Of a DNA stretch of 64,000 nt, positions 36,933 to 45,456 are shown piece after piece. Positions within the stretch are counted from its first letter, which is position 1, and each line of letters opens with the position of its first letter. Position numbers and translations under genes: made by a program. The notes below the pieces were generated by a model. That model saw only the letters and a list, made by a program, of their open reading frames with translations, searched no databases and was not told where the DNA came from. The stretch covers positions 6,167,501-6,231,500 of the forward strand of contig NZ_AP025343.1 in the NCBI RefSeq assembly GCF_021654775.1. Reading direction: 5' to 3'. This stretch comes from Paenibacillus azoreducens. GTDB taxonomy: Bacteria > Bacillota > Bacilli > Paenibacillales > Paenibacillaceae.

Positions 36933-37235
36933 TCAGACATCCTCGTCGGTACGTACCTCCGGCACCATCGAATCCGTCGTGCTTTCGCCGATGAACCCGT
37001 TATCCGCCGTAATATTGCCGCCGCCAAGCCCTTCGTTTACCATCCGGTCGATGTCAAACATATGGCTTTCGTGGGACACATCGGTTTCCTTGGATGTTAC
37101 GTTCTCCCAATTCACTATTTCGCCGCTTGGGGAATAGCTCGTTTCCATCTTGCGGGATGCTTGATGATACCGCTGCACTTCGTCCGGATTCGAATTCTGA
37201 TGCCGGTTACGATTTTCACCCTCGCTATTGCTCAT
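36933..37235 (-). CDS. Hydrophilic protein of unknown function
   Basis: From ATG 37235 (AAGGAGG upstream) the product is 100 aa, rich in Asn, Ser, Glu and Asp, with no membrane segment or recognised domain; a YSPSGEIVNWENVTSKE stretch lies mid-protein. A longer frame from 37370 lacks a ribosome binding site. It is divergent from ku and co-directional with sspH 40 bp ahead, so it may be a sporulation protein; that is inference from position only. Confidence 0.7.
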   Translation of the reverse strand: MSNSEGENRNRHQNSNPDEVQRYHQASRKMETSYSPSGEIVNWENVTSKETDVSHESHMFDIDRMVNEGLGGGNITADNGFIGESTTDSMVPEVRTDEDV

Positions 37236-37433
37236 TTGCGCCGCCTCCTTGAGCCGAAAAATAGATGCATCGCCTCTATCATGCCCTTTTCGCAAAAAAT
37301 GCATGTAAACCGCCGCAAAACTTTCGTTTTTTCCGCTTCCATTGTCATAGATTCCGCAAAAATAACCCATACTATTAAGAACATCAATTAAACACGAGAA
37401 TGATCGAGATCAAATCTAAAGGAGAGGCTGAAT

Positions 37434-38345
37434 ATGCATACCGTTTGGAAAGGGGCCATCAGCTTCGGGCTGGTTCATGTGCCCGTCAAAATGTTTTCGG
37501 CGACGGAAGACAAAGATATCTCCATGAGGTACGTGCATAAGGAGTGCGGAAGCCCGCTCTCCTATGTGCGCAAATGCCCGGTTTGCGACAAAGAGGTAGG
37601 CTGGGATGAGATTTCTAAAGGTTATGAATATGAAAAAAGCAAGTTTGTCTTATTCGAAAAAGAAGAATTGGAGCAGATTACCGAGCAGGCGAATAAAAAC
37701 ATCGCGATTTTGGATTTTGTGGATTTGTCGGAGATCGACCCGATTTATTTTCAAAAAACCTATTATCTAGCCCCCGATCAGGCTGGCGGAAACGCATATC
37801 AGCTGTTGAAGGAAGCCATGCGACAAAGCGGAAAAATCGGCATTGCCAAAATTTCCATCCGCTCCAAAAGCAGTTTGGCCGCCATCCGCGTCCTGGAGGG
37901 GTGCCTTGCGATCGAAACGATGTTTTACCCCGACGAAATCCGTCCCGTAGCGCAGGTGCCGAACCTGCCCGAAAATGTGACCGTTAACGAAAAAGAGCTG
38001 GGCATGGCCCAGATGCTGATCGATCAGTTGTCCACTCCGTTTGAACCCGAAAAATATACGGATGATTACCGGGAGCGCCTGCTTCAGCTGATTGAGCATA
38101 AGGTGACCGGCGAAGAAATCAAAATCGCGCCCGCCAAGCAGGAGACCAATGTCATCGATCTCATGGCCGCCCTGCAGGCCAGCATTGAAGCAGCCAAACC
38201 CGCGGTGGTCACCGATCCCGGCAAACCCAAGAAAACAGCCAAAACCAAGGCCAAAACCGCCGCAGAAGAAAAACAGGCCGCAGGTTCCGAAGGTCCCAAA
38301 CCGAAACGCCGCAAAACAACCAAGAAAAACGAGACCGTATCCTAA
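37434..38345 (+). CDS. ku: Ku homodimer, NHEJ DNA-end binding protein
   Basis: Binds double-strand DNA ends and recruits ligase. The 303-aa protein has the bacterial Ku core (HTVWKGAISFGLVHVPVKMF, SPLSYVRKCPVCDKEVGWDEI, KGYEYEKSKFVLFEKEELE) and an extended Lys/Ala/Pro-rich tail from about residue 260 (KKTAKTKAKTAAEEK, PKPKRRKTTKK), a type known to aid DNA binding. AAAGGAGAGG precedes ATG. It lies 23 bp upstream of the ligase gene. Confidence 0.97.
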   Translation: MHTVWKGAISFGLVHVPVKMFSATEDKDISMRYVHKECGSPLSYVRKCPVCDKEVGWDEISKGYEYEKSKFVLFEKEELEQITEQANKNIAILDFVDLSEIDPIYFQKTYYLAPDQAGGNAYQLLKEAMRQSGKIGIAKISIRSKSSLAAIRVLEGCLAIETMFYPDEIRPVAQVPNLPENVTVNEKELGMAQMLIDQLSTPFEPEKYTDDYRERLLQLIEHKVTGEEIKIAPAKQETNVIDLMAALQASIEAAKPAVVTDPGKPKKTAKTKAKTAAEEKQAAGSEGPKPKRRKTTKKNETVS

Positions 38346-38368
38346 CCTGCCGCCAGGGGGAAAAATCG

Positions 38369-39307
38369 ATGAAACTAAAGCCCGTAAAGCCGTTTGAGCC
38401 GATTCTAACCAGCCATCTTCCTTCCGGGGAGAACTGGATTGCCCAGATCAAATGGGACGGCGTCCGCATGCTGGTCTATTACGACGGCGAAGAGACGGAG
38501 CTGATCAACCGGAAAGGCAATCATCGTACGCGCCAGTATCCCGAGCTCGTGGATATCTCGTCTTACTGCAGAGCCGAATCGGTCATTTTGGATGGGGAAA
38601 TTATCGCGCTTGTGAATGGTACTCCTTCTTTCCATCAGGTCATGAAAAGGGACAGCCTTCGTCAGGAGAGGCAAATCCGTGCGCGCGTTCAGCAAATCCC
38701 GATCGTATATATGGTTTTTGATATTTTGTACTGCAATGGGGAATGGGTAACCGCGAAACCTCTTCATGAGCGGCAGACGCTGCTTGATCAGGTGCTGATT
38801 CCGGGTCCTCATGTGCAGCCGGTGCCAAGCTATCAGGACATTCCCCTGCTCTATGACATATCCAAACAGCATCAGCTTGAAGGAATCGTGGTTAAAGACC
38901 TGAGCAGCAAGTATGAAGTAAACGGCAAAGACAAGCGGTGGCAAAAACGGAAAAATATTATGGACATCAACGCGGTGGTCGGGGGAGTTACGTACCGTGA
39001 CGGAATCGTCAATGCGCTGCTCCTGGGACTATATGATGAAGCAGACAGGCTCATTTACATCGGGCATGCGGGAACCGGGAGGCTGGGAATATCCGACTGG
39101 CGGCGAATTACGGAAGAGGCTAAAGGCATGCTGCAGTCGGACAAGCCGTTTGTGAATAACCCTGAACGTGAAAAAGGGGCGGTATGGATCCGCCCCGAAT
39201 GGGTCGTGAAGGTGCATTTCCTGGAATGGACGGACGGCGGCACTTTACGGCAGCCGAGCATCCAGGCTTTTGTTGACGCTTCTCCTTTGGACTGCCGGTG
39301 GAATTAG
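38369..39307 (+). CDS. ATP-dependent DNA ligase (LigD ligase domain, stand-alone)
   Basis: Seals DNA ends during NHEJ. The 312-aa protein contains the nucleotidyltransferase motif QIKWDGVRMLVYYDG (lysine at motif I about residue 28), LDGEIIAL, IVYMVFDILYCNG, and motif IV/V LEGIVVKDLSSKYEVNGKDKRWQKRK, followed by an OB-fold domain. It lacks the polymerase and nuclease domains of a full LigD. Directly follows ku, and its stop overlaps the end of the opposite anti-sigma gene by 4 bp. The polymerase is encoded separately at 40992. Confidence 0.93.
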   Translation: MKLKPVKPFEPILTSHLPSGENWIAQIKWDGVRMLVYYDGEETELINRKGNHRTRQYPELVDISSYCRAESVILDGEIIALVNGTPSFHQVMKRDSLRQERQIRARVQQIPIVYMVFDILYCNGEWVTAKPLHERQTLLDQVLIPGPHVQPVPSYQDIPLLYDISKQHQLEGIVVKDLSSKYEVNGKDKRWQKRKNIMDINAVVGGVTYRDGIVNALLLGLYDEADRLIYIGHAGTGRLGISDWRRITEEAKGMLQSDKPFVNNPEREKGAVWIRPEWVVKVHFLEWTDGGTLRQPSIQAFVDASPLDCRWN

Positions 39308-40326
39308 TGAGCCGAGATAAGGCTTTCAGCGATTTTCACCATGTCCTCTTTCGTCAGCTTGCTGGTCTCGTTATCGTGAATATCGTAGGATGTTCGACGG
39401 GCTTCATCAACCCAGCCAAGCCGGTTTGGGATGTAAAATTCATCTTTTTTGCGCTCGCCAGCTTTAATGTAATAGGCGTCTATACCTTTAATTTGAATCT
39501 TCTCCACCAAATCCTGCTCATTATGGTAAATCGTACTCTTATAGCCTGTGCTACCCTCAGGCATGGCACTAGCGCTTATCTGAATAGTATCTTCCCCGTT
39601 TCTATACTGGATCCAGGAATAATCAGATTTACTCCATTTCAGTATTTTAACAGACAGTTTATCGCCATTCGTCGCAGATTTGGCTTGATCGATAAGCTCA
39701 TCCTTCAGTTTTTCCCTCTCGTCATATGTTGGGAAGGCAGGTTGTACAGATCCCTTGTAGAAATGATAACCTTCAGGCACTTGAACCGGTTCTTTTATTA
39801 ACTGTGCTAACGGAGAACGGGTACGCTTCATGTCATCTTGGAAATCATCAAAGCCCTTATACTCAACCGGTTTATAATCGATATGGATCGGATCCAACTC
39901 ATTACCATTATTAATAACATCGTCATTGACGTAATAAGCGGCAAATTCTCCCGGCTTAAGCTGGTCCATAACACGTTTCCGATACACATCCAGGCGCTTA
40001 GCTTTATTTTTGTCATAATCCAATTCCGTTCCATCCCGTTTACTCGTTTGCAGTATCGTTTCGCCCTTGCTATTCTTAATTTCAATGTACTGCGATGCCG
40101 CATATGCTGTGACGGAAGCGCTCAGTACGATAAAAACAATCATTGCGGTGAGACCAACTCCCGGACGGAATCGGGGTTTCGCAGCCCGCTGCTGCCGATT
40201 GCCAGATTGAGAAATTCGTTCCATGACTTTATCCACCACGTCGAAATTTTGCATCATCGTTTCCGTTTGTCTATTGGCCATCTCTTTCAAACTTTCGTCT
40301 TCATTAAATGCTTGTAGCTTACGCAT
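39304..40326 (-). CDS. Probable membrane anti-sigma factor of an ECF sigma
   Basis: The 340-aa protein has a cytoplasmic N-terminus of ~90 residues, one membrane helix (VGLTAMIVFIVLSASVTAYAA) and a large extracytoplasmic region with charged beta-rich sequence (DUF4367-like). Its start overlaps the sigma-factor gene by 40 bp, the standard arrangement for a sigma/anti-sigma pair. There is no zinc HxxxCxxC motif in the N-terminus, so it is not a ZAS-type anti-sigma. Function inferred from topology and position. Confidence 0.75.
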   Translation of the reverse strand: MRKLQAFNEDESLKEMANRQTETMMQNFDVVDKVMERISQSGNRQQRAAKPRFRPGVGLTAMIVFIVLSASVTAYAASQYIEIKNSKGETILQTSKRDGTELDYDKNKAKRLDVYRKRVMDQLKPGEFAAYYVNDDVINNGNELDPIHIDYKPVEYKGFDDFQDDMKRTRSPLAQLIKEPVQVPEGYHFYKGSVQPAFPTYDEREKLKDELIDQAKSATNGDKLSVKILKWSKSDYSWIQYRNGEDTIQISASAMPEGSTGYKSTIYHNEQDLVEKIQIKGIDAYYIKAGERKKDEFYIPNRLGWVDEARRTSYDIHDNETSKLTKEDMVKIAESLISAH

Positions 40327-40886
40327 TGGTTTTCCTCCTCCCAGGCAATCATCATGCCTTTCAGTTTTATTTTGGTTCTTGCGAATTTTTTCTTGACGTT
40401 TTCCTCTTTTTTGTCCAGAATTTCGGCGATTTCAGCAAAAGGTTTTTCTTGAAAAATCCGCAGCACCAGCAAGTTTCGCTCCTCGAGCGTCAGCTTCGCA
40501 AGCGCTTTGCTGAGCGGTTCGCTGAATAACCGGCTTTCCACTTCCTGCGCCGCGCTGCGTGAGGTCAGATCTTTCTGAAGCAGACCAAACGTAAACCGCT
40601 GCTGCAGTTTTTTTCTGCGGATCAGATTCAGGCAGTGGTGGTAAGCTACCTTATACAGCCAGGAGGAAAAGCTTACTTTTGGTTTGTACATATGGATGTT
40701 TTCGAATGCTTTCACTAAAATGTCCTGAACTGCATCCTCCGCTTCCTGCCTGTTGCCAAGAAGGCGCCAGCAATATGCGAAAATTTGGTTCTGAAAATTT
40801 CTAACGATGAAGGCATAGGCCTGCGTATTTCCCTCCTGCACTTGCCTGATTACAGAATCCAATTCCTGATTCATTACATCATTCAT
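40287..40886 (-). CDS. ECF-type RNA polymerase sigma factor
   Basis: The 199-aa protein has region 2 (AYCWRLLGNRQEAEDAVQDILVKAFENIHMY, then FSSWLYKVAYHHCLNLIRRKK) and region 4 (LTLEERNLLVLRIFQEKPFAEIAEILDKKEENVKKKFARTK), the two domains of group 4 sigma factors. Cognate anti-sigma overlaps its 3' end. The pair sits opposite to, and between, the ligase and polymerase genes of the NHEJ locus. Whether it controls them is unknown. Confidence 0.93.
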   Translation of the reverse strand: MNDVMNQELDSVIRQVQEGNTQAYAFIVRNFQNQIFAYCWRLLGNRQEAEDAVQDILVKAFENIHMYKPKVSFSSWLYKVAYHHCLNLIRRKKLQQRFTFGLLQKDLTSRSAAQEVESRLFSEPLSKALAKLTLEERNLLVLRIFQEKPFAEIAEILDKKEENVKKKFARTKIKLKGMMIAWEEENQCVSYKHLMKTKV

Positions 40887-40991
40887 AACTTATTTGTCAC
40901 CTCCCCTTCGCGAAAGAGAAACTACACCCATATAACAAACGAGAAGCAATCAAAGGGACATTTGCCTAAAAATTTCTTCGGAGGTATCGTT

Positions 40992-41894
40992 ATGCCGCGA
41001 AACGTAAAAGGCTCCATCATGATTGAAGGCCGTGAAATTCCGATCACGAATCCGGATAAGCCGCTCTGGCCCGACATGGGTATCACCAAAGCGATGTATC
41101 TGCAAAAGCTGGCTGCGATCGCCCCCTTTTTGCTGCGTTACTGCCGGAACAGGCTGCTGACGACGATCCGATATCCCCATGGCGTCCCTGGTGAGTTTTT
41201 TTATCAGAAAAATGCGCCCGAACCTCTTCCGGATTATGTTAAAACTGCCGAGCAGGACGGCATCCATTATATTTTGCTGAACGGCTTGCCCGAGCTCTTG
41301 TGGCTTGGCAACCTTGCGGCACTGGAATTCCATCCTTCGCTCCACTATGCGGGAAGCCCGCTTCCGTGCGAATGGATGATCGATCTGGACCCGTCGCGGG
41401 AGGAAGAACCGCGGATTATGGAGGCTGCATCCATCGTCGGCAAAGTGCTTCATTCCCTGGGACTGGAATCCGTGCCCAAAACCTCGGGTGCGACGGGCAT
41501 TCAAATCATCGTTCCGATCAACCAAGGCATTACCTTCGATGAGCTGCGGGTGATCGGGCATTTCGTTGGCCAATTCGTGACCGAAAAACACCCGGATTTG
41601 TTTACGCTCGAGCGGCTGAAGAAACATCGCGGCGATAAAATCTATTTTGATTATCTTCAGCATTACCATGGCAAAACCCTTGCGGCCCCCTATACTCCCC
41701 GCGCCAGACCCGGCGCAACCGTGTCCACGCCGCTTTACTGGGAAGAAGTGGAGAGCAACGTATCCCCGCTTGATTTCCATTTACTGAACATCGAGGAGCG
41801 GCTGCAAACCCATGGGGATTTGATCGCCGCCCTGCCGCCGCAGCCGGTCGAGCAGGTTCTCCGCCATTTGAATGCAGCAAAGCCCGGAAGATGA
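40992..41894 (+). CDS. NHEJ polymerase/primase (LigD PolDom, stand-alone)
   Basis: Archaeo-eukaryotic primase-type polymerase that fills ends during NHEJ. From ATG 40992 (GGAGG upstream) the protein is 300 aa, the size of a single PolDom. Signatures: ITNPDKPLWPDMGITK, YPHGVPGEFFYQKNAP, the catalytic Asp pair in WMIDLDPSREEEP, TSGATGIQIIVPI, and YHGKTLAAPYTPRARPGATVSTPL. A longer frame from 40785 runs opposite the sigma factor and is not supported. The terminator hairpin overlaps the last codons. Confidence 0.94.
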   Translation: MPRNVKGSIMIEGREIPITNPDKPLWPDMGITKAMYLQKLAAIAPFLLRYCRNRLLTTIRYPHGVPGEFFYQKNAPEPLPDYVKTAEQDGIHYILLNGLPELLWLGNLAALEFHPSLHYAGSPLPCEWMIDLDPSREEEPRIMEAASIVGKVLHSLGLESVPKTSGATGIQIIVPINQGITFDELRVIGHFVGQFVTEKHPDLFTLERLKKHRGDKIYFDYLQHYHGKTLAAPYTPRARPGATVSTPLYWEEVESNVSPLDFHLLNIEERLQTHGDLIAALPPQPVEQVLRHLNAAKPGR

Positions 41895-41914
41895 AATATC
41901 TCCCGGGCTTTTTT
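41879..41914 (+). terminator. Terminator overlapping the polymerase stop codon
   Basis: AAGCCCGG ... CCCGGGCTT followed by TTTTT. The 5' arm covers the last codons of the gene. Confidence 0.85.
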
Positions 41915-42008
41915 ACCGCACCCCTCAACTCAATATTGCATTTAAAAAAACGTATCGGTAGCAAGGGGGCGGCATCATTCTGATAAATTCAATGTTGAGT
42001 TCTTACAC

Positions 42009-42932
42009 CTAATGGATATCTTTTTTCTTGAACCGGCCGCCCTTAACGTCATGGATATTACCAACCGCAAGAAAAGCATGCGGGTCCCAATCTCCGACGA
42101 TCGCCTTCAATTTGGCTTCCTCAAGGCGGGTGATGACAACGAAAATAACCTTTTTGCTGTCGCCGGAATAAGCTCCTTCACCCTCCAAATAAGTCACGCC
42201 GCGTCCAAGACGCTGGTTCAATGCATCGCCGATCTCCTTGTATTTGTCACTGATGATCCATACCGATTTTGACTGGTCAATACCCTCGTTGGTGATATCA
42301 ATCACTTTAAAAGCGATAAAATATGCGATAAGCGAGTACATGGCGTTATTCCAGCCAAACACAAATCCCGCGCTGGTGAGAATAAACACGTTGATAAACA
42401 TGATGATCTCCCCAACGGAAAACGGGGTTTTCTTATTGATCAGAATGGCTACGATTTCGCTGCCGTCCGTGGAGCCCCCAGCCCGGATCACCAGGCCGAC
42501 GCCCGCCCCCAGAATAACTCCGCCGAAAATCGCGGCAAGCAGCGGATCAAAGGTAAGCGGTCTGACAGGTTCCAGCAGCATCGTGCCGACCGACATGACA
42601 ATGACGGCTGCAAGCGTTGAAAATGCAAAGGTTTTGCCGATTTGCTTATATCCGAGAAACAGGAAAGGAAGATTTAATAAAGTCAGAAAAATGCCAAGCG
42701 GTAAATGAAAGAGGTGGGCAAGCATAATGGAAATACCGGTAATTCCGCCATCGATAATGTTGTTGTTCACGAGAAAAATTTCAAGCGCGACGGCGACCAT
42801 TCCTGCTCCAATCAACATGACGATGATGCGCGATAACATCCGCAGCTTGGATGTCGGCGCGTTAAGCGGCTGTTGCTGGCCTTGCGGCAGTTTGATGCGT
42901 TCTGTGGTTTGGACATTTGAAGTTTCTGCCAT
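42009..42932 (-). CDS. YitT family membrane protein
   Basis: The 307-aa protein has five to six membrane helices in the N-terminal ~200 residues (DUF161; GMVAVALEIFLVNNNIIDGGITGISIML) and a cytoplasmic C-terminal DUF2179 domain (KSVWIISDKYKEIGDALNQRL, RGVTYLEGEGAYSG, VVITRLEEAKLKAIVGDWDPHAF). This two-part layout is typical of YitT/YpjC/YqfU proteins, whose substrate is not known. A 35-residue hydrophilic N-terminal leader is slightly longer than usual. Confidence 0.92.
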   Translation of the reverse strand: MAETSNVQTTERIKLPQGQQQPLNAPTSKLRMLSRIIVMLIGAGMVAVALEIFLVNNNIIDGGITGISIMLAHLFHLPLGIFLTLLNLPFLFLGYKQIGKTFAFSTLAAVIVMSVGTMLLEPVRPLTFDPLLAAIFGGVILGAGVGLVIRAGGSTDGSEIVAILINKKTPFSVGEIIMFINVFILTSAGFVFGWNNAMYSLIAYFIAFKVIDITNEGIDQSKSVWIISDKYKEIGDALNQRLGRGVTYLEGEGAYSGDSKKVIFVVITRLEEAKLKAIVGDWDPHAFLAVGNIHDVKGGRFKKKDIH

Positions 42933-43369
42933 CGAATCCCCCCGATTCTTATATGATTATAGAAAAAGAATAATTCTGTAAAAAGATTTCCGCTAAGCGC
43001 GGCCTGGCTTCAATGAATTTTCATCGATATTCAGCCTTTTTTTCATGGCCCAATATCGTAATTAGTGCATGATAAAAAACGGAAGTAGCGGAGGGGACGG
43101 AATCGTTCTGAAGAAGCGGCAGCGGTCGCCTTTGTTTTCGAATTTCTACCTTTACTTAACAATATAATCAAGAAATTTGAAGACAACAGCGATCGGAAGA
43201 ACGATCCGTAACCGCAGCGGTCAACTCGCGTAATATCAAGAAACTAATTTCGATAAAAAAGCTACCTCATAAATGCGGTCTGGCTTCGATGAATTTTCAT
43301 CGATAAAAGTCCCTTTATATTATATCATAGTTTTTGTCTAAGTATTAACGGAATGGGAGATATTCGATC
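42933..43369. other. Intergenic region with direct repeats and a long imperfect hairpin
   Basis: No gene seen. Two 31-bp direct repeats with two mismatches (42999-43029 and 43275-43305, both ending near TGAATTTTCATCGATA) flank an imperfect hairpin at about 43103-43212: a left arm with TCGTTCT and CGCCTTTGTTTTCGAATTTCT, and a right arm with AGAAATTTGAAGACAACAGCG and AGAACGAT. The second repeat contains the 18-bp palindrome TCGATGAATTTTCATCGA. The layout suggests a composite miniature element. Confidence 0.7.
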
Positions 43370-43693
43370 ATGCGATCTTTACTTTTATTTTTGGCTGCCG
43401 GGTTGGCAGAAATCGGCGGGGGTTATCTCGTCTGGCTTTGGATCAAGGAATCCAAGCCTTGGTGGTACGGGTTGATCGGAGCCGTAGTGCTGGTTCTATA
43501 CGGAATTATTCCTACGCTGCAGCACTACCCCTCCTTTGGCCGCGTGTATGCCGCTTACGGCGGTATTTTTATCGTGCTTGCCTTGTTATGGGGCTGGGGA
43601 ATCGATAAAAACACGCCGGACCTCTATGACTGGATTGGCGCGGCGCTTTGTCTGGCTGGTGTTTCCGTCATTCTGTGGGCTCCCCGCCCCTGA
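43370..43693 (+). CDS. ynfA: YnfA/UPF0060 family small membrane protein
   Basis: The 107-aa protein has four helices and the YnfA signatures: FLAAGLAEIGGGYLVWLWIKE, QHYPSFGRVYAAYGGIFI and DWIGAALCLAGVSVILW. The family is structurally close to the SMR efflux family; some members are reported as efflux pumps. GGGAGA precedes ATG. It converges with the cardiolipin synthase gene. Confidence 0.95.
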   Translation: MRSLLLFLAAGLAEIGGGYLVWLWIKESKPWWYGLIGAVVLVLYGIIPTLQHYPSFGRVYAAYGGIFIVLALLWGWGIDKNTPDLYDWIGAALCLAGVSVILWAPRP

Positions 43694-43724
43694 AATGGCA
43701 TCCATATGCTACGCTAAACCATCA

Positions 43725-45155
43725 CTATAAAAGCGGTGACAGCATGCGGCATAATATCTCGGCTGTTTTGTGCATGAATGGCCTGTTCTGAAACTCACTT
43801 GGGGTCATTTCCCTGCTTACAAGCATGTCTTTCTCAAAATCATCCACAAGCCGTTCTATTTTAGACTGTTCAAGCAGTAAAGCCGTCAGTTCGAAATTGC
43901 TGTAAAAGCTGCGGAGATCCATATTGGCCGTGCCAACCGATGCAAGCAATTGATCGACAATGAGCACTTTGGCATGGATGAAGCCTTTTTGGTATTGGTA
44001 GAATCGGACACCCGCCAGCAGCAGCTCCTCGACGTAAGAAAGCGAAGCCAGCTGCACCAGCCTCGAGTCGGCCTTCCACGGAATGATGATCCGTACATCT
44101 ACGCCGCTGACGGCTGCGGTTTTCAGCCCCTCATAGACACCCGGATCTGGGATAAAATACGGCGACGTAATCCAGATCCTTTTTTTCGCTACGCAAATAG
44201 CCGCAAAGATCAATTCCTGGATGGCATTCCATTCTTGGTCCGGGCCGCTGCTGACGATCTGGATTTGCTCATCGGCCTTGCATGAATGCTCCGGAAACAG
44301 TGCGGGGTCAACGATCTTTTCACCAGAGGCGAGCTGCCAGTCGTCCAAAAATATATTTTGCAAAAAATAAACGGCGTCCCCTTCAATCTCCAGATGCGTA
44401 TCCCGCCAGTAGCCCATTTTCGGATATTTGCCAAGGTAATCATCCCCGACATTAATCCCGCCCACAAACCCCCTCGCTCCGTCTACCACGACTATTTTAC
44501 GGTGATTCCGGTAATTGATCCGGCGGTCGATGAAACTAAGCAGCGGCGGCAGAAAAAAGTAGGATTCGACCCCGGCTTCCTTAAGCCTCTCCACAAATTC
44601 CCGCTTCAGCTTATAGCTGCCCAACCCGTCGCATATAAAACGCACCTTTACGCCTTCCCTGGCTTTACGGATCATAATCTCCTGAAAACGGGTCCCTATG
44701 ACATCATGCCGAAAAATATAGAATTCAATATGTATATGCTTCTCAGCCGCCTCAATCGCCTTCAGCATGGCATCAAAAGCATCTTTGCCGTCTGTCAGCA
44801 CCCGGCTGGCATTGGAGCCTGTAATCGGGCTTTCCGTAAGACGCCATAACAGATTAAACAATCTCTCCTGATGTTTAAATTCGGGATTATGAATTTCCCC
44901 AATGTCCCGAACCGCTGTCAGCCGGCTCCAGAAGAAGGGACGGATTTGGCGGAACAGCCGCGATCCCCGGGTGCGAATATGCTTGCGCGCCTTATAATCT
45001 TGAGCCACAAAATAGTAAAAAACGAACCCAATGACCGGGCAGCAAAAAAGAATAGACAACCAGGCGATTGTTTTGGAAGGATTACGGAATTCAAGCAGCA
45101 AAATGATTGCAATCTGAAAAATAAATATGATGAGCGCGATCAGCAGCCACACCAT
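43725..45155 (-). CDS. cls: Cardiolipin synthase (phospholipase D superfamily)
   Basis: Condenses two phosphatidylglycerols to cardiolipin in the membrane. The 476-aa protein has two N-terminal membrane helices and two HKD motifs: NYRNHRKIVVVDGARGFVGG (~residue 215) and FIHAKVLIVDQLLASVGTANMD (~residue 395). Length and layout are those of bacterial ClsA-type enzymes. No close operon partner. Confidence 0.95.
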   Translation of the reverse strand: MVWLLIALIIFIFQIAIILLLEFRNPSKTIAWLSILFCCPVIGFVFYYFVAQDYKARKHIRTRGSRLFRQIRPFFWSRLTAVRDIGEIHNPEFKHQERLFNLLWRLTESPITGSNASRVLTDGKDAFDAMLKAIEAAEKHIHIEFYIFRHDVIGTRFQEIMIRKAREGVKVRFICDGLGSYKLKREFVERLKEAGVESYFFLPPLLSFIDRRINYRNHRKIVVVDGARGFVGGINVGDDYLGKYPKMGYWRDTHLEIEGDAVYFLQNIFLDDWQLASGEKIVDPALFPEHSCKADEQIQIVSSGPDQEWNAIQELIFAAICVAKKRIWITSPYFIPDPGVYEGLKTAAVSGVDVRIIIPWKADSRLVQLASLSYVEELLLAGVRFYQYQKGFIHAKVLIVDQLLASVGTANMDLRSFYSNFELTALLLEQSKIERLVDDFEKDMLVSREMTPSEFQNRPFMHKTAEILCRMLSPLL

Positions 45156-45260
45156 ATGGCAGCCTCCTTCCGGAAATAGCGCGTTAATCGTTACCTATCC
45201 ATGATTGACCAAATCCCGGCCTATTTATTCAAACATCTCCTTCTTATTAAAATGCCGGGC

Positions 45261-45356
45261 ATGCTTATTGCGGGGACCCCAAAAAAACATATAAAAATCC
45301 CCCCACAAAGTGGAGCCATGCTTCGATGCTTATTCCAAATACTTTGCGGGGACCCC
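45261..45356. repeat. CCCCACAAAGT-family element plus a truncated copy
   Basis: A full short element (45301-45356: CCCCACAAAGTGGAGC ... CCAAATACTTTGCGGGGACCCC) is preceded by a shortened remnant (45261-45280) that keeps only ATGCTTATT and GCGGGGACCCC. It lies in the divergent gap between cls and the M23 peptidase gene, so it is not simply a terminator. Confidence 0.85.
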
Positions 45357-45456
45357 ATCATAATCTCAAAAAGGTAACATTTTAGACATGTTCAGAGCAT
45401 TCGTCGAATACATAGATTATAAGACAAGTACAACGATGCTATAGAAAGGAGCTGCC

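Noticed and set aside
40785..40991. N-terminal extension of the NHEJ polymerase
   Set aside because: It is antisense to the sigma-factor start; the ATG at 40992 has a good ribosome binding site and matches the domain start.
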